A DNA stretch of 13,862 nt, taken from the NCBI GenBank assembly GCA_964442135.1, contig CAYTYN010000040.1, forward strand, positions 1-13,862, given 5' to 3'. The position numbers and the translations under genes are program-made. This document shows positions 6,527 to 12,739 of this stretch, one piece after another. This DNA comes from Avanaerovorax sp964442135. Lineage in GTDB: Bacteria > Bacillota > Clostridia > Peptostreptococcales > Anaerovoracaceae. How positions within the stretch are numbered: position 1 is the first letter of the stretch; each line of letters starts with the position of its first letter. The notes beneath the pieces are model-generated. The model had not been told where the DNA came from, searched no databases, and saw only the letters and a program-made list of their open reading frames with translations.

Positions 6527-7921
6527 ATGTTTATTTTAGAAGCGATTGCCGACTTCGGCAACTGGTTTTGGGGTATTCCCATCCTGGTTATAGTTATAGG
6601 CGGCGGCTTGTATATAACAGCCCGCTTAGGATTTATTCAGATCAGAAAGTTTGGGTACATCTGCTCCCAGACTTTCGGCAAAATGTTCGCTAAGGCTGAA
6701 GAGGGTCAGGTTTCACCGTTCTCAGCAGCATGCGCCGCACTGGCGTCATCCATAGGTGCTTCAAACATCGTAGGAGTTCCTGCCGCTATAGTAATGGGAG
6801 GCCCGGGAGCCGTATTCTGGATCTGGGTCATCGCCCTTGTTGGCTGTGCCACCAAATACAATGAGATTGCCCTTGCTGTTAAGTTCAGAGAAAAGAACGC
6901 AGACGGTGAGTGGATAGGCGGACCTTACTACTATTTGAGAGCTCTCGGAGGCTTTGGAAAATTCCTCGGGGCCTTCTATGCTCTCGCCGCTATGATTGAG
7001 CTGGTACCTTCTCTGTGCACTCAGGCTCTTTCGGCGACCTCGCAGTTTGTTGCCTTTGGAATTCCTGAATATGTTTCCGGTACGATCATGGCTGTACTGG
7101 TAGCAATCATCATCGCCGGAGGATTCAAGAGAATCACAGAGGTAATGGATATAATGGTTCCTGTTATGGCTATCATCTATATGGCAGGCGCATTCGTTAT
7201 CATCTTTATGAACGCCAGCCAGATACTTCCTGCGATCAAGAGCATCTTCGTATATGCCTTCACACCGCACGCTGCTGTGGGAGGCTTTGCCGGATCTACC
7301 GTGGCTCTTGCGCTCAGATGGGGAGCCGCCAGAGGATGCTACTCTAACGAGGCAGGCTTTGGTACCGCACCTGTAGCCCATGCGTCCGCGGAGGTTGACC
7401 ATCCTATCAGACAGGCAATGTGGGGTGTGTTTGAGGTAACTGTTGATACCCTCATCGTATGCACGGTAACGGCTCTGTTGGTACTGACCACCGGAATGTG
7501 GACGACCACCGAATACGAGACAGGCTCAATAGCTCAGGCGGCGTTCCACAACGCTTTCGGCGTAGCGGGAGACTGGTTCGTGGCGATCTGCGTATTGCTG
7601 TTCGTATTCTCGACCATAGTAGTATCGGCATTCTACGGCTACAGAGGGGCTGAGTACCTGTTCGGCCTGAAATTCTCTAAGATATGGAGACACATCTATC
7701 CTCTCACCATGATCATCGCTACGGCAGGAGTAGACCTGACATTGATGTACATGGTTACAGACGGATTCATGGCTCTTACCCTGACACCTAATATGGTAGG
7801 TATTGTAATATTGGTTCCCCATGTTGTAAAACTGCAAAAGGAATACTTCAATACGCCTGATAGATACTATCTGGCGGACAAGGCGGCAAAGCTTGCCAAG
7901 AAAGCCGCTAAGGCTAAATAA
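6527..7921 (+). CDS. Sodium:alanine/glycine symporter, AGCS family
   Basis: A secondary transporter of 464 aa, the usual AGCS size, with about ten to eleven membrane segments throughout. Family hallmarks: GGGLYITARLGFIQIR near the N-terminus (about 25-40), SIGASNIVGVPAAIVMGGPGA (75-95), ATKYNEIALAVKFRE (108-122) and the signature WGAARGCYSNEAGFGT (265-280) followed by APVAHASA. Members import alanine, glycine or related small amino acids with sodium. The first signature is unusual: family members usually read GTGN where this has GASN. The C-terminus is lysine/alanine rich and cytoplasmic. AAAAGGAG precedes the ATG. Placement after the amidohydrolase suggests a shared nutrient pathway; this is inference from order only. 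alsT/agcS-like by family, but I assign no symbol because the substrate is unproven. Confidence 0.92.
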   Translation: MFILEAIADFGNWFWGIPILVIVIGGGLYITARLGFIQIRKFGYICSQTFGKMFAKAEEGQVSPFSAACAALASSIGASNIVGVPAAIVMGGPGAVFWIWVIALVGCATKYNEIALAVKFREKNADGEWIGGPYYYLRALGGFGKFLGAFYALAAMIELVPSLCTQALSATSQFVAFGIPEYVSGTIMAVLVAIIIAGGFKRITEVMDIMVPVMAIIYMAGAFVIIFMNASQILPAIKSIFVYAFTPHAAVGGFAGSTVALALRWGAARGCYSNEAGFGTAPVAHASAEVDHPIRQAMWGVFEVTVDTLIVCTVTALLVLTTGMWTTTEYETGSIAQAAFHNAFGVAGDWFVAICVLLFVFSTIVVSAFYGYRGAEYLFGLKFSKIWRHIYPLTMIIATAGVDLTLMYMVTDGFMALTLTPNMVGIVILVPHVVKLQKEYFNTPDRYYLADKAAKLAKKAAKAK

Positions 7922-7948
7922 AACGGATAAACAAAGACTACATAACTT

Positions 7949-7957
7949 TGATATAAT
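7949..7957 (+). promoter_or_regulatory. Extended -10 promoter for the 8050 locus
   Basis: TGATATAAT is an extended -10 (TG, one base, TATAAT at 7952-7957). No good -35 is seen, as expected for this class. Two further TATAAT hexamers lie at 7962-7967 and 7981-7986, so the exact start is uncertain. Confidence 0.45.
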
Positions 7958-7995
7958 GGTGTATAATGAGTTTAATTTAATATAATATCTATTCG

Positions 7996-8023
7996 GCGCT
8001 CATATCTAAAGGGATATGAGCGC
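7996..8023 (+). other. Perfect 11-bp hairpin in the leader
   Basis: GCGCTCATATC (7996-8006) and GATATGAGCGC (8013-8023) with a 6-nt loop. There is no T run on either side, so it is a poor intrinsic terminator for the symporter gene. It ends about 15 nt before the weak ribosome binding region of the next gene and may control translation or RNA stability there. Confidence 0.6.
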
Positions 8024-8049
8024 TGAACTCAGAAAGTCAGGTAGGTGGT

Positions 8050-8919
8050 ATGAGCAACTACAAGGGCACTGCCGGTTATAACAAAAGAAAAAAAGGGACT
8101 TTCCCCCAAAAGCCTCCGAGGAGAAAATTCGCCGATGACAGGACTCCCGCAGTTAAAAAGATAGACAGGGTGTGCAAAGCGGCGGCGCTCATCCTTGCGC
8201 TGATGTTTTTCGCAAATTTTCATGTGCTGATAAGAGGAGGCGGATATGACGACGCCAAAATAGTTACGGTCATGGGCCTTGCCGCCAGCAAGACGCAGTC
8301 GGATGTGATGGAGCCGGCTATAATGGCTGAAAGCGCCGTATTCACATGGAGCAGCGACTCATATGAAGTAGGCGATATAGTACAATACTACGATGAAGAA
8401 AGCGACAGCAACCCTATCAGGCGCATAACGGAAGTGTCGGCAGACGGCAGTTCCTATCTGGTAAGAGGAGATAATGAGTCTGATCAGGCAGAGATAGAGA
8501 TAAGCGCTGATTCTGTGAGCGGGCGCGTATTTTTCAGCTCGACTTTTTTATATGGATTTTTAAAATTTTATGCTACGGCTTCCGGAGCGGCTGTGACCGT
8601 TCTGCTGTCGTTTTTGATGCTCATGATGTCTGACATCCTGATGTTCAGAAAACGCAGAGCAGCGGTGTTGGCAAAACGTGAGGCCATGGCGAAAAAAGAA
8701 GCGCGTATGCTCAAGAATAGACAGATTGCCTCAGGGGAAGGTCAGAAGCAGGAAAAAGAACAGAGTCCGGTCGAAAAGCGTCAGGCGAAGAAGCAAGCCA
8801 AGCTTGAAAAGGAGCGGGCAGAGATCGCAAGCGAGATGAAGGAGATACAAGAGAAAATGAGAGCTGAAGAGGAAGAACTGGATAGGCAGATCGGAGCAAA
8901 GAAAGGGAAGAAAAAATGA
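8050..8919 (+). CDS. SipW-type signal-peptidase-like membrane protein, apparently catalytically inactive
   Basis: 289 aa with the topology of ER/SipW-type signal peptidase I. A basic cytoplasmic start (1-40) precedes membrane segment 1 (41-61), an outer domain (62-164), membrane segment 2 (about 174-199) and a long Lys/Glu/Arg-rich coiled-coil tail (200-289). The outer domain keeps the order of SipW motifs: MEP (87-89), YEVGDIVQYY (105-114), IRRITEV (123-129), VRGDNESD (138-145) and DSVSGRVF (154-161). In active relatives the first motif reads SGSMEP and the third THRV. Here they read SDVMEP and IRRI, so the nucleophile Ser is V86 and the His is R124. GD (140-141) is kept. This points to a pseudo-enzyme or scaffold. 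The binding site is weak (AGGTAGGTGG, 8039-8048). It overlaps the next gene by ATGA. Family placement is by motif reading, not a search. Confidence 0.7.
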   Translation: MSNYKGTAGYNKRKKGTFPQKPPRRKFADDRTPAVKKIDRVCKAAALILALMFFANFHVLIRGGGYDDAKIVTVMGLAASKTQSDVMEPAIMAESAVFTWSSDSYEVGDIVQYYDEESDSNPIRRITEVSADGSSYLVRGDNESDQAEIEISADSVSGRVFFSSTFLYGFLKFYATASGAAVTVLLSFLMLMMSDILMFRKRRAAVLAKREAMAKKEARMLKNRQIASGEGQKQEKEQSPVEKRQAKKQAKLEKERAEIASEMKEIQEKMRAEEEELDRQIGAKKGKKK

Positions 8920-9272
8920 TAATGGACTTTGTAATGTACTTTAGCTGTTTCCTTTCCGGAATGTTTTTGGGCGTGATGTTTTTTACCATAATAGAAAACG
9001 CCTCAAAAGGTTTCAGACAGTTTGTCAGAAAAGTATGCCGCAAGATCCCGTTTCTGTTCAGGAGGATAATAATGTGGGTTATGATCATAATCCTGTGTTT
9101 CGTCGGATGGAGATATTTCCAGACGTCTACTCTGTACAGAGGATTGATAAGCGGCGCTCTCGCCGGGATCTTCATATATTTTAAAGCGGGTGTGACCATG
9201 GGTAATAATCCCGACCCGTACAACAAAAAGAGCAAGAACAAGAATAGGATGAAAAAGCTTAAAAAAAGATAA
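8916..9272 (+). CDS. Small basic membrane protein, unrecognised
   Basis: 118 aa, not matched by me to any family. Three hydrophobic stretches (about 5-26, 50-67, 74-92) are separated by a strongly basic loop (31-50, rich in K, R and F). The C-terminus is a very basic cytoplasmic-type tail (NKKSKNKNRMKKLKKR). The start ATG overlaps the previous stop as ATGA, indicating translational coupling. A second ATG lies two codons downstream (8922) and could equally be used. AAAGGGA (8902-8908) is a modest binding site. Its position between the signal-peptidase-like and TasA-like genes suggests a role as a partner in the same membrane complex. That is context only. Confidence 0.75.
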   Translation: MIMDFVMYFSCFLSGMFLGVMFFTIIENASKGFRQFVRKVCRKIPFLFRRIIMWVMIIILCFVGWRYFQTSTLYRGLISGALAGIFIYFKAGVTMGNNPDPYNKKSKNKNRMKKLKKR

Positions 9273-9281
9273 ACTGATAAG

Positions 9282-10040
9282 ATGAATAAGATAGATAAGA
9301 AAAATGCAAGAATAGGCAAGGCTCTGATATACGTGATAATCGGCCTGTTTGCCATCGCTTTAGGGTTTAAGCTGTATGATGCCGAGGATAGCGAGCAGGT
9401 GGAGCTATTTCCGGAGGGTCTTGAAGACCAGATTTCACTTGAGCTGAGGAACAACCAGACACAGGTAAGCGATGTGGTGGAATTGACCGGTGCGGAAGCG
9501 GCAGAGGGGCTTGAAAAAATATATTTTATACGGGTCAATCACGATGAAGATATAGCTGTGGACTTTGCGGTGAACCTTCTGTCAGCCACAGGTGATATAG
9601 ACGGCGCTCTCCGGGTAAAGGTGTATGATGATACCAACGAGCAGGATCTCTATGACGGGAGCCTCGAAGAGCTGATGTCAGCCGGATATGAGTTGTTCAA
9701 TGAAGGAAACGCCTCCGGAAAGACAGATACAAGATACAGGATAACCCTGTACCTGCCTGAGGAGACAGGAACCATGTACTCCGATCAAAGCGCGGAGATA
9801 GAGTTTTCGTGGTCGGTTCCCGAAAGCTATCAGGACGCTTTGGAAACCTCGAAATCCGGTGATGTAAGGGTGATATTATATTCCTTCATTGCCATGCTGG
9901 TGATAATGGCGTTTATGTTCATATTCATGAGAAAGCATATGAATCCGGAAATTTTCAGACCGGTAAAACCGTATTCCGATGATGAAGATGATGAAAAAGA
10001 AACCTCAGATAACTCGGATAATGAGAAAGACAAGGAGTGA
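9282..10040 (+). CDS. Membrane-tethered protein with TasA/BsaA-like outer domain
   Basis: 252 aa. It has a hydrophobic N-terminal segment (14-29) after a basic start, an outer domain (about 35-194), a second membrane segment (196-215) and an acidic cytoplasmic tail (DDEDDEKETSDNSDNEKD). The outer domain contains FIRVNHDEDIAVDF, DIDGALRVKVYDD, then TRYRITLYLPEETGTMYSDQ and AEIEFSWSVPE. The order 'small beta strands, LYLPEETG, aromatic strand' recalls TasA/CalY/BsaA-type SipW-dependent matrix proteins, whose equivalent stretch reads like LPEETGN-YQ. This resemblance is by eye. Unlike TasA it retains a C-terminal membrane anchor, so it is unlikely to form free extracellular fibres. The binding site is poor (no G-rich core within 12 nt of ATG 9282). 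It is the last gene of the locus. What it does is not known. Confidence 0.7.
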   Translation: MNKIDKKNARIGKALIYVIIGLFAIALGFKLYDAEDSEQVELFPEGLEDQISLELRNNQTQVSDVVELTGAEAAEGLEKIYFIRVNHDEDIAVDFAVNLLSATGDIDGALRVKVYDDTNEQDLYDGSLEELMSAGYELFNEGNASGKTDTRYRITLYLPEETGTMYSDQSAEIEFSWSVPESYQDALETSKSGDVRVILYSFIAMLVIMAFMFIFMRKHMNPEIFRPVKPYSDDEDDEKETSDNSDNEKDKE

Positions 10041-10110
10041 CGAGGCTTCGGGGTTTACTGCGGGAAGATGTATACTCCGGGAAAATGCCGCCGGTGCATC
10101 GGCAGCAGTT

Positions 10111-10150
10111 GCCGGTTAGACCCGTAACTCTACAGCCGGTTAGACCCGTA
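10111..10150. repeat. 16-bp perfect direct repeat GCCGGTTAGACCCGTA
   Basis: Copies at 10111-10126 and 10135-10150, spaced 24 bp start to start (about two helical turns plus). The second ends 15 bp before the -35 of the rpmG promoter, a typical place for an activator site. It may also be a simple duplication. Confidence 0.7.
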
Positions 10151-10165
10151 CCCCGCAAAAATGAG

Positions 10166-10194
10166 TTGACAGGGTCAGGTCTTGCATGTATACT
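10166..10194 (+). promoter_or_regulatory. Sigma-A promoter of the rpmG-secE-nusG operon
   Basis: TTGACA (10166-10171), a 17-bp spacer and TATACT (10189-10194). Predicted start is near 10202, giving a leader of about 70 nt before rpmG. Confidence 0.8.
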
Positions 10195-10222
10195 TAATGG
10201 GCAACTTTATGATTATTTATAG

Positions 10223-10245
10223 CAGAGCTGGAGGTTCCGGCTCTG
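10223..10245 (+). other. Leader hairpin upstream of rpmG
   Basis: CAGAGCTGGA (10223-10232) pairs with TCCGGCTCTG (10236-10245) around the 3-nt loop GGT, a 10-bp stem with one G-U pair, followed by AATTTT. It may be a weak attenuator or a 5' stabilising hairpin. Confidence 0.5.
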
Positions 10246-10273
10246 AATTTTGAGTTTAACGGAGGGCGATTTA

Positions 10274-10423
10274 ATGAGAGTTAAGGTAACGATGGCATGC
10301 ACAGAGTGCAAGCAGAGGAACTATAACACCATGAAGAATAAGAAAAACGATCCGGATCGTCTCGAGCTGAAGAAGTACTGCAAGTTCTGCAGAAAAGAGA
10401 CTCTTCATAAAGAGACTAAATAA
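10274..10423 (+). CDS. rpmG: 50S ribosomal protein L33
   Basis: 49 aa, the normal L33 size, starting MRVKVTMACTEC. It carries the zinc-ribbon cysteines of the C+ form: C9 and C12 (CTEC), C36 and C39 (CKFC). In bacteria with zinc-dependent and zinc-independent paralogues this is the zinc-replete version. GGAGGG lies 7 nt before the ATG. secE follows 12 bp later. There is no tRNA between them, although tRNA-Trp sits there in some Firmicutes. Confidence 0.95.
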   Translation: MRVKVTMACTECKQRNYNTMKNKKNDPDRLELKKYCKFCRKETLHKETK

Positions 10424-10435
10424 GGAGGCTCTGAA

Positions 10436-10678
10436 ATGGCTAAGGATAAGACTCGGACTAAGAAAGTACCTAAGACCAGGAAGCGCGGGAGTGCCAGAGA
10501 GTACTTTAAAGGTGTAAAACAGGAATTGAGCAAGGTTATCTGGCCCACTAAGAGAGAGCTGGGTTCTTTTACGGTGATAGTTATCGCGACATGCGCCGTT
10601 TTCGCCCTGGGATTTTGGCTTATAGATACCGGTGTGTTGGCAGCTCTTAGGGGCGTGCTTAACATCACTCTTGACTGA
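10436..10678 (+). CDS. secE: Preprotein translocase subunit SecE
   Basis: 80 aa single-span form typical of Gram-positives. A basic N-terminal stretch is followed by the amphipathic helix and family motif KQELSKVIWPTKREL (about 28-42), then one membrane segment (45-63) and a short outer end. SecE clamps SecY in the SecYEG channel. AAGGAGG (10422-10428) overlaps the rpmG stop, so the two genes are probably co-translated. Confidence 0.95.
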   Translation: MAKDKTRTKKVPKTRKRGSAREYFKGVKQELSKVIWPTKRELGSFTVIVIATCAVFALGFWLIDTGVLAALRGVLNITLD

Positions 10679-10707
10679 TACGGATAGTAAAAGAGAGGGT
10701 GCGCGTG

Positions 10708-11283
10708 ATGTCCGATACAGAAAACACCAACGTCATATCTCCATTGGAGAGCGAAGGCGTGAGAGGCGACGGCCAGGCTAAATGGTATGTCGTACATACC
10801 TATTCGGGCCATGAGAACAAAGTAAAAGTAAATATCGAAAAGATGGTCGAGAACCGTGGTATGCAGGATCTGATCTTGGATATTATCGTACCTACAGAGG
10901 AAAGAGTAGAGATTAAAGACGGCCAGAGGAAGATTAAAACCAGAAAGATTTTCCCGGGCTATGTCATCATAAAGATGATAGTTACCAATGACTCCTGGTA
11001 TCTCGTCAGGAACACGCAAGGCGTGACGGGATTCGTAGGTCATGGCTCCGATCCTATTCCCCTTACCAATGAAGAAGTTGCCAGAATGGGAATAGAAAAA
11101 GTGTATATCGATCTGGACGTGGAGATCGGCGATACGGTGAGGGTGATCAGCGGACCTTTCGAGAGCTTCATGGGCGAAGTCCTCGACATAAATAAGGAAA
11201 AGCAGATCATCACCGTCAAGGTTTCCATGTTCGGAAGAGATACGCCTGTTGAACTCGAGTTCAGCCAGGTAGATAAACTGTAG
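10708..11283 (+). CDS. nusG: Transcription termination/antitermination factor NusG
   Basis: 191 aa. A short variable N-terminal extension (1-24) leads into the NGN domain beginning KWYVVHTYSGHE (25-36) with FPGYVIIKM (82-90), which binds the RNA polymerase clamp. A C-terminal KOW domain follows (about 139-191: IGDTVRVISGPFESFMGEV). I take ATG 10708, with GAGAGGG 8 nt upstream. In-frame GTG codons at 10699 and 10705 overlap or crowd that binding site. It lies in the conserved secE-nusG-rplK order. Confidence 0.95.
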   Translation: MSDTENTNVISPLESEGVRGDGQAKWYVVHTYSGHENKVKVNIEKMVENRGMQDLILDIIVPTEERVEIKDGQRKIKTRKIFPGYVIIKMIVTNDSWYLVRNTQGVTGFVGHGSDPIPLTNEEVARMGIEKVYIDLDVEIGDTVRVISGPFESFMGEVLDINKEKQIITVKVSMFGRDTPVELEFSQVDKL

Positions 11284-11320
11284 TCTGTCCTCAGATTACG
11301 GAGAAAGGAGACTGATTTCA

Positions 11321-11743
11321 ATGGCTAAGAAAATCGAAGGTTACATTAAGCTCCAGATCGCGGCCGGAAATGCGACGCCTGCGCCGCCGGTGGGACCTGC
11401 TCTCGGTCAGAAGGGTGTTAACATCATGGACTTCTGCAAGCAGTTCAATGCTAAGACCCAAGACCAGCAGGGAATGATAATTCCGGTAGTGATCACGGTT
11501 TATGCTGACAGATCCTTCACTTTCATCTGCAAAACTCCGCCGGCAGCCGTTCTGCTAAGGAAAGCGGCAGGTATTGAAACCGCGTCCGGAGAGCCTAATA
11601 AGAAGAAAGTAGCTACTATCAGCAGAGCTCAGGCAGAAGAAATCGCTAAGACGAAGATGCCTGACCTTAATGCGGCAAATCTCGAGGCTGCTACCGACAT
11701 GATAATCGGAACTGCCAAGAGCATGGGAATCGTTGTAGAATAA
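11321..11743 (+). CDS. rplK: 50S ribosomal protein L11
   Basis: 140 aa, the standard length. The N-terminal domain shows KLQIAAGNATPAPPVGPALGQKGVNIMDFCKQFN, the proline-rich GTPase-centre signature. The C-terminal rRNA-binding domain includes PPAAVLLRKAAGIETASGEP and ends GTAKSMGIVVE. L11 forms the stalk base on 23S rRNA, where elongation factors and RelA act. AAAGGAG precedes the ATG. nusG ends 37 bp upstream. Confidence 0.96.
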   Translation: MAKKIEGYIKLQIAAGNATPAPPVGPALGQKGVNIMDFCKQFNAKTQDQQGMIIPVVITVYADRSFTFICKTPPAAVLLRKAAGIETASGEPNKKKVATISRAQAEEIAKTKMPDLNAANLEAATDMIIGTAKSMGIVVE

Positions 11744-11780
11744 GAGAAGCTGGGAGACCGGGGCTGCGCGGGAAAATGCA

Positions 11781-11835
11781 GTCACAGCGTGACTTCCTGA
11801 TTTCATAGGAAGAGATCGCAGGTCGCTGGTACCAG
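11781..11835 (+). other. Structured L11-L1 intergenic RNA
   Basis: Two consecutive hairpins, GTCAC-agc-GTGAC (11781-11793) and TTCCT-gatttcat-AGGAA (11794-11811), abut with no gap. The perfect palindrome CTGGTACCAG (11826-11835) then sits directly before AAGGAGG of rplA. L1 is known to autoregulate in several bacteria by binding its mRNA. Whether this is such a site is not proven by sequence. Confidence 0.4.
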
Positions 11836-11849
11836 AAGGAGGTAATGAA

Positions 11850-12545
11850 ATGCCAAAGAGAGGCAAAACTTACAAAGAGGCTGCGGCCAAAGTGGAAAAG
11901 GCCAAGCTTCACGAGGTTTCCGAGGCTATGAACCTGGTGGTGGAAACTTCGAAAGCGAAATTTGATGAGACTATCGAAGCACACGTAAAGCTGGGCGTAG
12001 ACGGCAGACATGCCGATCAGCAGGTAAGAGGCGCTATAGTTCTTCCTAACGGAACCGGCAAGAGCGTAAAAGTGCTGGTATTCGCCAAGGGACCTAAGGC
12101 TGAAGAAGCCGAACAGGCCGGCGCAGACTACGTAGGAGCTGAGGAAATGAGTCAGAAGATCCAGTCCGAGAACTGGTTCGACTTCGACGTCGTAGTAGCG
12201 ACTCCTGACATGATGGGAGTTGTAGGTAAGCTGGGAAGAGTGCTCGGACCCAAGGGACTCATGCCTAACCCTAAGTCCGGAACGGTTACCATGGATCTTA
12301 CCAGAGCTATTGCCGAGATCAAGGCCGGTAAAGTTGAGTACCGTCTCGACAGACAGAACATCATCCACACCGTGATCGGCAAGGCATCCTTCGGCCCTGA
12401 AAAGCTGGAAGAGAACTTCAGAGCTCTCATGGAAGCCATAGTAAAGGCAAAGCCTGCTACAGCTAAGGGACAGTATCTCAGAAGCGTAACGGTAGCATCC
12501 ACCATGGGTCCCGGAGTAAAGATCAATCCGGTGCTTATCGGATAA
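11850..12545 (+). CDS. rplA: 50S ribosomal protein L1
   Basis: 231 aa, full length. It starts MPKRGKTYKEA and contains the family stretches HVKLGVDGRHADQQVRGAIVLPNGTGK, LGRVLGPKGLMPNPKSGTVT and the C-terminal YLRSVTVASTMGPGVKI. L1 binds the mobile L1 stalk of 23S rRNA and helps release deacylated tRNA; it is also a known translational repressor of its own operon. AAGGAGG lies 7 nt before the ATG. Confidence 0.96.
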   Translation: MPKRGKTYKEAAAKVEKAKLHEVSEAMNLVVETSKAKFDETIEAHVKLGVDGRHADQQVRGAIVLPNGTGKSVKVLVFAKGPKAEEAEQAGADYVGAEEMSQKIQSENWFDFDVVVATPDMMGVVGKLGRVLGPKGLMPNPKSGTVTMDLTRAIAEIKAGKVEYRLDRQNIIHTVIGKASFGPEKLEENFRALMEAIVKAKPATAKGQYLRSVTVASTMGPGVKINPVLIG

Positions 12546-12570
12546 TCTGAAAAGGTTAGAAAACAATCAT

Positions 12571-12690
12571 AGCCGAAGACAGCGGGTGTCCGCGGCGAAT
12601 AAGCCGCAACAGACTTAATTTCCCGCCGAGGTACAATACATAGATATTGGCCCTGTCTTCGAGACGGGGTTATTTATTGAGTACCTGATT
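12571..12690 (+). promoter_or_regulatory. Ribosomal protein L10 leader (autoregulatory RNA)
   Basis: The region resembles the L10 leader of Firmicutes. CCGAAGACAGCGGGTG is followed by a hairpin GCGGC-gaataa-GCCGC (12592-12607), then TTAATTTCCCGCCGAGGTA. GCGGG (12582-12586) pairs with CCCGC (12622-12626) to close it. In known members, excess L10(L12)4 complex binds here and reduces rplJL expression. AGGTAC (12629-12634) can also pair with GTACCT (12681-12686), enclosing the terminator stem. Confidence 0.85.
12651..12678 (+). terminator. Attenuator hairpin of the L10 leader
   Basis: CCCTGTCT (12651-12658) pairs with AGACGGGG (12662-12669) around TCG, with a U-G pair, followed by TTATTTATT. It is in the expected place for regulated termination before rplJ, leaving rplK-rplA expression unaffected. 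Confidence 0.75.
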
Positions 12691-12692
12691 TT

Positions 12693-12718
12693 GAAGGCTT
12701 GCCGGCAGGAGAGCCTTC
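12693..12718 (+). other. Hairpin before the rplJ ribosome binding site
   Basis: GAAGGCT (12693-12699) pairs with AGCCTTC (12712-12718), a 7-bp stem with a 12-nt loop holding GCCGGC. It ends 3 nt before AAAGGAG (12721-12727 region). It could tune rplJ initiation after the attenuator. Confidence 0.45.
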
Positions 12719-12739
12719 GGAAAGGAGAAAAACAGACAC

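Noticed and set aside
8711..9538. 275-codon minus-strand ORF across the membrane locus
   Set aside because: It is antisense to three consecutive coupled genes and is Ser/Leu/Pro-rich low complexity from lysine-rich sense codons.
10037..10222. 61-codon ORF overlapping the end of the TasA-like gene
   Set aside because: It runs through the direct repeats and the operon promoter, has no proper binding site, and its protein looks like translated repeat.
10041..10273. tRNA gene near rpmG/secE
   Set aside because: No cloverleaf or GTTCRANNC arm was found; the hairpin at 10223-10245 is a single stem.
11691..12566. 291-codon minus-strand ORF across rplA
   Set aside because: It is antisense to L1, with low-complexity Ser/Tyr/His-rich sequence typical of shadow frames.
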